From: a virus
Length of the DNA: 27,675 bases
Virus record (IMG/VR): IMGVR_UViG_3300031759_001713
Coordinates: 1 to 27,675 of that record
Strand: one strand, 5' to 3'
Each line of letters begins with the position of its first letter. Within the stretch, counting starts at the first letter, position 1. The position numbers and the translations under genes were made by a program. Below the pieces are notes generated by a model. That model was not told the DNA's origin. It saw only the letters and a list, made by a program, of their open reading frames with translations, and made no database searches. Positions 23,513-27,675 of this stretch are shown piece after piece.

Positions 23513-25132
23513 ATGAAGCGAGCTGTTATAACTCTTGCCATAGGAGATCATTACCAAAAAATAGCCCTCATCACACACCCAACCATCAAACGATACGCTG
23601 ATAAAATCGGAGCAGATTTCATCGTTATTTCTGAGAGAAAAATATCTCAGACAACGCCTCATTGGGAAAAGTTCCAGATCCTTGACTTCCTCAATAAATA
23701 TGACAGGATTCTCTATCTCGATACCGATATTCTTATCCGTAAAAATTGTCCCGATCTCTTTGATATTGTCCCTGAGGATGAATTAGGAATCTATAACGAG
23801 GCTTCTTTTGTCCCTTCTAGAGATTATGCAATAGTTCGTATAGCTGAACAATATGAGGTCAACGATTTTAAATGGGATGGCAAATACTATAACACAGGGG
23901 TGATGGTCATCTCTAAATGCCATCGGTCTCTATTCCGTAAGCCGGAGAAGGAAATCTTCAACTTCTACGAGCAATCCTTCATCAACATGCAGATCCAGAG
24001 ACAGAAACCCAAGATCCACGAACTTGACTACAAGTTCAATCGAATGACCTGTGTTGACAAAGTGATCGGGAGGAATCGTTTCGAGAGCTATGTCATCCAC
24101 TACGCCGGCGTGAATTTCGCTTCTAATGGCTTTGGAATCGTCTTAAGCGACTTCAGACATATCGAAACCCTCCCCGATGATTATGTCGCGCCAAAACACA
24201 TCTGGCTCGTTGTACAGGGCGGCATGGGGGATCAGGTACAAGCGGAGCCTACTATACGATTTGCCCTAAATTCAGTATGGAAAGGAGCGGATATAAGAGT
24301 CTCAACGCATTTCCCCGAGTTCTTTACTCATCTCCCTATTGTCTGCAAACGTCATGAAGAGAAGATCTGGGACATCGATACAGAGCCGTTCACTCGTAAT
24401 ACTCTTCCCGGCCCAGAAACCGTCCAATGGCGCATCGTCTCTAATCTCATGTGCCACACGGTCGATTATATCAGCATGGCGGTGCTCTGCCGCACCCTCC
24501 CTGACATCGACAAGTCTTATCAGATTCCCGTGAATGAAGATGCCGTGAGAAGAGTGAGGGAATTCATGGGGATAAATGATGTAAGTGATTGTGTATTAGT
24601 ACATTGTGGTCGGCATTGGCAGTCGAAATCATTTCCAGCACCTTGGTGGCAAGAAGTCGTAGATGGGATTGTTAATCTTGGGCTAACCCCAGTGTTAATC
24701 GGGAAAGACGATTCTACGAGGGGAGTTGTTAAAGTTGACGGACGAGGCAAGTCAATCGATCTTACCAATCTTCTTACTCTCGAGGAGTTTATCGCTATCG
24801 TTTCCCTTGTCCCCATTCTTATCTCAAACGACAGCTCTCCGATCCATATTGCTGGAGCATTTGATAATTGGATCGTGCTAATTCCAACCTGTAAACACCC
24901 AGATCATATCCTTCCTTATCGCAAAGGATCTAAGAACTACAAAGCATCGGCTCTCTATAAGCGTCTAGCCCTAGACGATATGATGACCTCTGTAGCTGAA
25001 ATGATGGGATCTACGGCTGATAAGATCCCTGGAGATTGGTCTAACTATTTGACAGATCCTAAAGTAGTTGTCCAAAAGATCAATGAGATCTCACTTCATA
25101 TCTCCAAATCCTTTAGGGAGGAGAACGTCTGA
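23513..25132 (+). CDS. Two-domain glycosyltransferase: GT8-like plus GT9-like
   Basis: A 539-residue protein with GGAG 5-6 nt before the ATG. Residues 1-215 resemble GT8 retaining transferases: the metal/nucleotide-sugar DxD motif in LYLDTDILI (DTD at 70-72), KYYNTGVMVIS at about 124-134, and a later HYAG. Residues 228-505 resemble GT9, the ADP-heptose:LPS heptosyltransferase family: GGMGD at 236-240, VHCGRHWQSKSFPAPWW, and SNDSSPIHIAGA at 438-449. Fusing both is unusual. Likely substrates are nucleotide-activated sugars; the acceptor could be host surface polysaccharide (to alter receptor or exclude rivals) or the Ser/Thr/Asn-rich fibres encoded just upstream. Choosing between these is not possible from sequence. 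No signal peptide. Confidence 0.75.
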   Translation: MKRAVITLAIGDHYQKIALITHPTIKRYADKIGADFIVISERKISQTTPHWEKFQILDFLNKYDRILYLDTDILIRKNCPDLFDIVPEDELGIYNEASFVPSRDYAIVRIAEQYEVNDFKWDGKYYNTGVMVISKCHRSLFRKPEKEIFNFYEQSFINMQIQRQKPKIHELDYKFNRMTCVDKVIGRNRFESYVIHYAGVNFASNGFGIVLSDFRHIETLPDDYVAPKHIWLVVQGGMGDQVQAEPTIRFALNSVWKGADIRVSTHFPEFFTHLPIVCKRHEEKIWDIDTEPFTRNTLPGPETVQWRIVSNLMCHTVDYISMAVLCRTLPDIDKSYQIPVNEDAVRRVREFMGINDVSDCVLVHCGRHWQSKSFPAPWWQEVVDGIVNLGLTPVLIGKDDSTRGVVKVDGRGKSIDLTNLLTLEEFIAIVSLVPILISNDSSPIHIAGAFDNWIVLIPTCKHPDHILPYRKGSKNYKASALYKRLALDDMMTSVAEMMGSTADKIPGDWSNYLTDPKVVVQKINEISLHISKSFREENV

Positions 25133-25462
25133 TAGGGAGCATTTAGATTCAGAACTGGTTTCTTTTTTAGGCTCATCAGAATCATGATTTACAGAGATAT
25201 TTTTTTTCCTAGATTCGGAAATAATCTTGTCAACCACTATTCTGTCCACCTTTCTGATCTCTAGCCAATCCCTGACACAAGCGATCAACTCTCCATGCTG
25301 GTCATAAAAGCTTACAACCTTCCCCTCAAACTCAGCTTCAAGGCGAAATTCAAATGCCTTGATGAAGGTGGTGTTCAGATCTGCAATTGCCTGTTTGACC
25401 ATGTAATAGCGGTTTTCTTCTTCTGGAGTTTCTTCAATCTTTTTCTTCATTATTTTTGCCAT
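25091..25462 (-). CDS. Unidentified charged protein co-transcribed with the regulator
   Basis: A 123-residue protein on the minus strand with AAAGGA 8 nt before its ATG. It is rich in Lys and Glu: a helical start (KKKIEETPEEENRYYMVKQA), a central mixed region (FEGKVVSFYDQHGELIACVR) and a polar, Ser-rich tail. No family recognised. Its start overlaps the end of the Cro-like gene by 29 nt, so the two are one operon, and its end overlaps the glycosyltransferase gene by 42 nt tail-to-tail. A role in phage early control or host interaction is plausible from that linkage only. Confidence 0.6.
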   Translation of the reverse strand: MAKIMKKKIEETPEEENRYYMVKQAIADLNTTFIKAFEFRLEAEFEGKVVSFYDQHGELIACVRDWLEIRKVDRIVVDKIISESRKKNISVNHDSDEPKKETSSESKCSLSDVLLPKGFGDMK

Positions 25463-25646
25463 GATCTTTATCCTTTAATATTGTTACCTTTCCCAATGTG
25501 ACTTGCTTGATCCTAGCCATTATCCATTTGGACGGCTTTTTGTCTCCCCTTAGCCAGGAATGAATATAACTCCTGTCTACCTTCAACAAGGCAGAGAAGC
25601 TGCTAACGGAGATGAGTGTCTTATTTAACCATTCTCTCAAAGTCAT
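25434..25646 (-). CDS. Small Cro/XRE-like helix-turn-helix regulator
   Basis: A 70-residue protein; residues about 10-50 (SVSSFSALLKVDRSYIHSWL, then RGDKKPSKWIMARIKQVT) fit a Cro/CI-type helix-turn-helix: first helix, turn, recognition helix with the SYIHSW pattern, and the following packing helix. The tail is Lys/Asp-rich. The ATG is preceded by AGGA 10 nt upstream and by a good promoter at 25671-25700. Such proteins usually bind operators in the region between divergent promoters and repress one or both. This suits the gap to the rightward gene at 25688. No partner repressor gene is visible in the window. Confidence 0.65.
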   Translation of the reverse strand: MTLREWLNKTLISVSSFSALLKVDRSYIHSWLRGDKKPSKWIMARIKQVTLGKVTILKDKDHGKNNEEKD

Positions 25647-25661
25647 ATTTGTGGAATCCTG

Positions 25662-25692
25662 TTGACATATATTGTAGACTATCTGATATGAT
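25662..25692 (+). promoter_or_regulatory. Possible rightward promoter overlapping the leftward one
   Basis: A perfect TTGACA lies at 25662-25667. TATGAT at 25687-25692 is a five-of-six -10 box but at 19 bp spacing, and GATATG at 25685 is at 17 bp but weaker. If used, it would overlap the leftward promoter, so the two would compete. A start near 25700 would place the annotated ATG of the small membrane protein upstream of the mRNA, favouring an ATG at 25703 or expression of the next gene. Confidence 0.35.
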
Positions 25693-25700
25693 GATGTCCA
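25671..25700 (-). promoter_or_regulatory. Leftward sigma70-like promoter of the regulator operon
   Basis: Read on the minus strand, TGGACA (25700-25695) and TACAAT (25676-25671) are 18 bp apart, five of six matches in each box. The predicted start near 25664 gives a short leader containing AGGA before the regulator's ATG at 25646. Confidence 0.55.
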
Positions 25701-25876
25701 CTATGAAACACCAAGAAATGTTCATTCTATCAATGATCTTTATCACTGTAATCACTCTTATCCTATGTGTTTACCACATACAGATCAAGAAGCTAGACGT
25801 TAAGCGTTACGACTCCGCAGCGAAAGCTAAAATCGTAGAACAACAACAACCAAAACCAAAAAAAACACCATGGTAA
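25688..25876 (+). CDS. Small single-span membrane protein
   Basis: A 62-residue frame from ATG 25688. It has one hydrophobic segment (MFILSMIFITVITLILCVYH) of about 20 residues, preceded by a short polar start with Lys-His and followed by a basic, Gln/Pro/Lys-rich cytoplasm-type tail ending KPKKTPW. No clear ribosome site precedes any of the candidate ATGs (25688, 25691, 25694, 25703), so the true start is uncertain. Its stop overlaps the next gene's ATG by 7 nt. It could be an inner-membrane host-takeover factor or holin-like protein, but nothing in it decides this. Confidence 0.45.
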   Translation: MMMSTMKHQEMFILSMIFITVITLILCVYHIQIKKLDVKRYDSAAKAKIVEQQQPKPKKTPW

Positions 25877-26643
25877 ACCAAATGAACTTTTTACCCACAG
25901 ATTATGAAGCACCAAAAACAAACTCCAAATACATGAAATTCGAGGACGGGTCTAACAAATTCCGTATCCTCTCTTCTCCAATCATAGGATGGGAAGACTG
26001 GGAGAATAAAAAGCCTATCAGATTCAAACTCAACTTTAAGCCTGAGAAGCCTGTAGACCCTGAAAAGCCTATCAGACATTTCTGGGCTTTCATTGTATGG
26101 AATTACTCTTCCCAGCGTATAGAGATCTTAGAGATCACCCAAGCCACTATCCGTAAAAAGATTGAGGCTCTCTCCAAGGACTCTGACTGGGGATCCCCCT
26201 ACAACTATGACATCAAGGTCTCCAAGTCTGGACAGCGTGTAGATACCGAGTATGAGGTCAACCCCTCTCCCAAGACTCCCATAGATCCTAAGATCAAAGA
26301 TGCCTTCATAGCTCTCCCCATAGATCTAGACGAGATGTTCAAGGGAGGAGATCCCTTTGCAGCCGCCCCACTCTACCGTACCAAAGCCTTCTGGGAGAAG
26401 GATGAGGTAATGGGCGAACCCATCATCCAGGATGATCTTATCACCAAGGCCCAGCAAACAGACATCGAGAGGAGTATCGACACCTACATCCATCCCCATG
26501 CACCATCATGGAAAGAGGCTGCCTTCAAAGCCTTCAAGATCACCAACTTCAGCCAGCTCAAGAAACAGCACTATGATCTGGTGATGAAGAGGATAGAGGA
26601 GAAGAAGCAGCAGATAAAGACCGACGACGAGGTTCCGTTTTGA
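25870..26643 (+). CDS. Single-stranded DNA-binding protein, phage type
   Basis: A 257-residue protein likely to coat single-stranded DNA in replication and recombination. The start (NFLPTDYEAPKTNSKYMKFE, then GSNKFRILSSPIIGWEDWEN) is the hallmark opening of a family of phage SSBs. The centre HFWAFIVWNYSSQRIEILEI is the OB-fold core. The C-terminus is an acidic tail ending DDEVPF, equivalent to the DDDIPF partner-docking tip of E. coli SSB. The codons are richer in C and G at third positions than those of the fibre genes. ATG 25870 or 25882 may be the start; neither has a strong ribosome site, so translation may be coupled to the gene before it. It is followed, with overlap, by the HNH gene and then the exonuclease. 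Confidence 0.7.
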   Translation: MVNQMNFLPTDYEAPKTNSKYMKFEDGSNKFRILSSPIIGWEDWENKKPIRFKLNFKPEKPVDPEKPIRHFWAFIVWNYSSQRIEILEITQATIRKKIEALSKDSDWGSPYNYDIKVSKSGQRVDTEYEVNPSPKTPIDPKIKDAFIALPIDLDEMFKGGDPFAAAPLYRTKAFWEKDEVMGEPIIQDDLITKAQQTDIERSIDTYIHPHAPSWKEAAFKAFKITNFSQLKKQHYDLVMKRIEEKKQQIKTDDEVPF

Positions 26644-26999
26644 AATATAGACTTGTTACTGATGGCCATCTCTTTGCAATTCAGAAGGGATGGCTGTTTA
26701 AGTTTTATTATGGATTATATCCAGATATTGGTTTTTGGTGGCCATACAGACATAGTCGATCATTGGGTTCTATTTGTTGGGGGCCAGAGTATTTGGGTAG
26801 AAAATTAAGCGAATTTGAGGCCGTTCATCATAAAAATGGGGACAAGTTGGACAATCGAATTGAGAACCTTGAACTATGGACAAGAGACCACCCAACAGGA
26901 AGTCGCGTTGAGGATAAAATTACATGGTGCGTGGAATTTCTAAAACAATATCCTCAACAGGCGAAAGAAGCATTCAAAATCTTAATGGGAATTAGGTAA
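26640..26999 (+). CDS. HNH endonuclease, homing-type
   Basis: A 119-residue protein; TTG 26640 is the apparent start, overlapping the preceding TGA, with GAGG about 9 nt upstream. Residues 61-81 (AVHHKNGDKLDNRIENLELW) carry the HNH metal-binding core: His-His at 63-64, Asn66, Asn72 and Asn76. The N-terminal half is aromatic and basic, likely DNA-contacting. It sits between two replication/recombination genes, a common site for free-standing homing endonucleases, which cut alleles lacking them. Its codon and base use are more AT-rich than the SSB gene on its left. It could also serve the phage itself, for example in recombination, but the mobile explanation is favoured. Confidence 0.75.
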   Translation: MKYRLVTDGHLFAIQKGWLFKFYYGLYPDIGFWWPYRHSRSLGSICWGPEYLGRKLSEFEAVHHKNGDKLDNRIENLELWTRDHPTGSRVEDKITWCVEFLKQYPQQAKEAFKILMGIR

Positions 27000-27004
27000 A
27001 CTCC

Positions 27005-27675
27005 ATGACAAATGACAGATACAGAATCATAGATGGGCCGGAGAGTATCCAAGGGACGGAAGCGTGGTTATCCTTCAGGAAGGGTCGTATTGGAGCTAGC
27101 GACGCAGCTTCAATTTTGGGAGTGTCACCTTGGGAAACTCGTCTACAATGTTGGGAACGAATCCAATACGGAACCCAGAAGTCCCCCAACGAAGCAATGA
27201 GACGGGGAACCAATATGGAAGCCAAAGCCAGGAACTGGCTTAATGCTCAGGTTGGGAGTGAATACAAGCCTGTGGTTATTCAAAGCGTAGCTCATCCTGA
27301 CTTTATAGCCTCCCTAGATGGGTACTTCGAAATAAATGGTAGGCCTCTTATATGCGAGATCAAATGTCCAGGCATACACGCACATGGAGACGCCCTTGCA
27401 GGGCGTGTTCCTGCATACTATATGCCACAGCTCCAGCATCAGATGGATATGGTCGGTGTCGATGAAATGCTCTACGTTTCCTTTGATGGAGAGAATGGAG
27501 TTACTATCTTAGTCCCGAGAGATGAAGAATACTGCGAAAATCTGTTTATCTCAGAATTGGCCTTCCTAGCCTCTTTAATCGACTTTCGTCCCCCAGCCCC
27601 TACTGACAAGGACTGGGTTACTGTAGACGATTCTACGGCCCTAGAAAAGGCCGAGAGATACCGCCAGCTAACATT
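27005..27675 (+). CDS. YqaJ/lambda-type exonuclease (recombinase), C-terminus outside window
   Basis: The frame is open from ATG 27005 to the window edge (223 complete codons). The pattern is that of YqaJ-like/lambda exonuclease: GRIGASDAASILGVSPWETR near residues 28-46, the helix with GTNMEAKAR (Glu72), ASLDGYF with Asp105, CEIKCPG with Glu118 and Lys120, and PQLQHQMDM with Gln142/Gln144. These correspond to the metal-binding and catalytic residues of this nuclease fold. It degrades one strand of DNA ends 5' to 3' to prepare single strands for annealing; the adjacent SSB fits this. A partner annealase is not visible and may lie to the right. AGG precedes the ATG. Confidence 0.8.
   Translation, partial: MTNDRYRIIDGPESIQGTEAWLSFRKGRIGASDAASILGVSPWETRLQCWERIQYGTQKSPNEAMRRGTNMEAKARNWLNAQVGSEYKPVVIQSVAHPDFIASLDGYFEINGRPLICEIKCPGIHAHGDALAGRVPAYYMPQLQHQMDMVGVDEMLYVSFDGENGVTILVPRDEEYCENLFISELAFLASLIDFRPPAPTDKDWVTVDDSTALEKAERYRQLT

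Noticed and set aside
25616-25687. N-terminal extension of the small membrane protein
   Set aside because: It would run across the divergent promoter region and the start of the leftward regulator gene, with no ribosome site.

Overview
The window reads as part of the genome of a tailed double-stranded DNA bacteriophage, or a prophage-like relative. The reasons are dense packing with 1-4 nt start/stop overlaps, a recognisable major capsid protein followed by head-tail connector and tail genes, very large repeat-rich fibre genes, and a recombination module at the right end. The standard genetic code fits every gene, base composition is moderately AT-rich, and no tRNA, rRNA, integrase or lysis gene is visible. 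The tail genes suggest a short-tailed (podovirus-like) virion: a P22 gp4-like adaptor, a P22 gp10/T7 gp12-like tail protein, and no tape measure, sheath or tube gene. The host cannot be told from the sequence.

Layout. Positions 2-1512 hold the end of an unidentified gene, a small minus-strand gene resembling the C-terminal domain of RNA polymerase alpha, a charged scaffold-like protein and a small unknown. Positions 1618-8978 hold the major capsid protein (N4-gp56 type), two beta-rich proteins sharing a domain, the connector, the large tail protein and two further structural candidates. Positions 8980-11986 are a four-gene tightly coupled block with glycine-zipper, charged and KTSC-domain proteins, the likely internal or ejected virion proteins. 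Positions 12131-23500 are a fibre region: a 777-residue beta-repeat protein, small accessory proteins, a coiled-coil protein, a 920-residue fibre, and three tandem paralogues that each combine a shared fibre module with a seven-repeat RCC1 beta-propeller. A two-domain glycosyltransferase (GT8-like plus GT9-like) follows at 23513-25132.

At 25091-25700 the direction switches. A small Cro-like regulator and an overlapping unknown gene run leftward from a good sigma70-type promoter. Rightward from there come a one-span membrane protein, a single-stranded DNA-binding protein, an HNH endonuclease and a YqaJ/lambda-type exonuclease cut by the window end.

The most notable observations are: (1) the triplicated RCC1-propeller fibre genes; (2) two related promoter-plus-leader elements, with a TTGCAA box exactly 39 nt upstream of AGGTAGTA and then two hairpins, placed only before the capsid gene and the first giant fibre gene; (3) the alpha-CTD-like minus-strand gene whose ATG abuts the scaffold gene's ATG inside a single CATATG; (4) the GT8-GT9 fusion beside the fibres.
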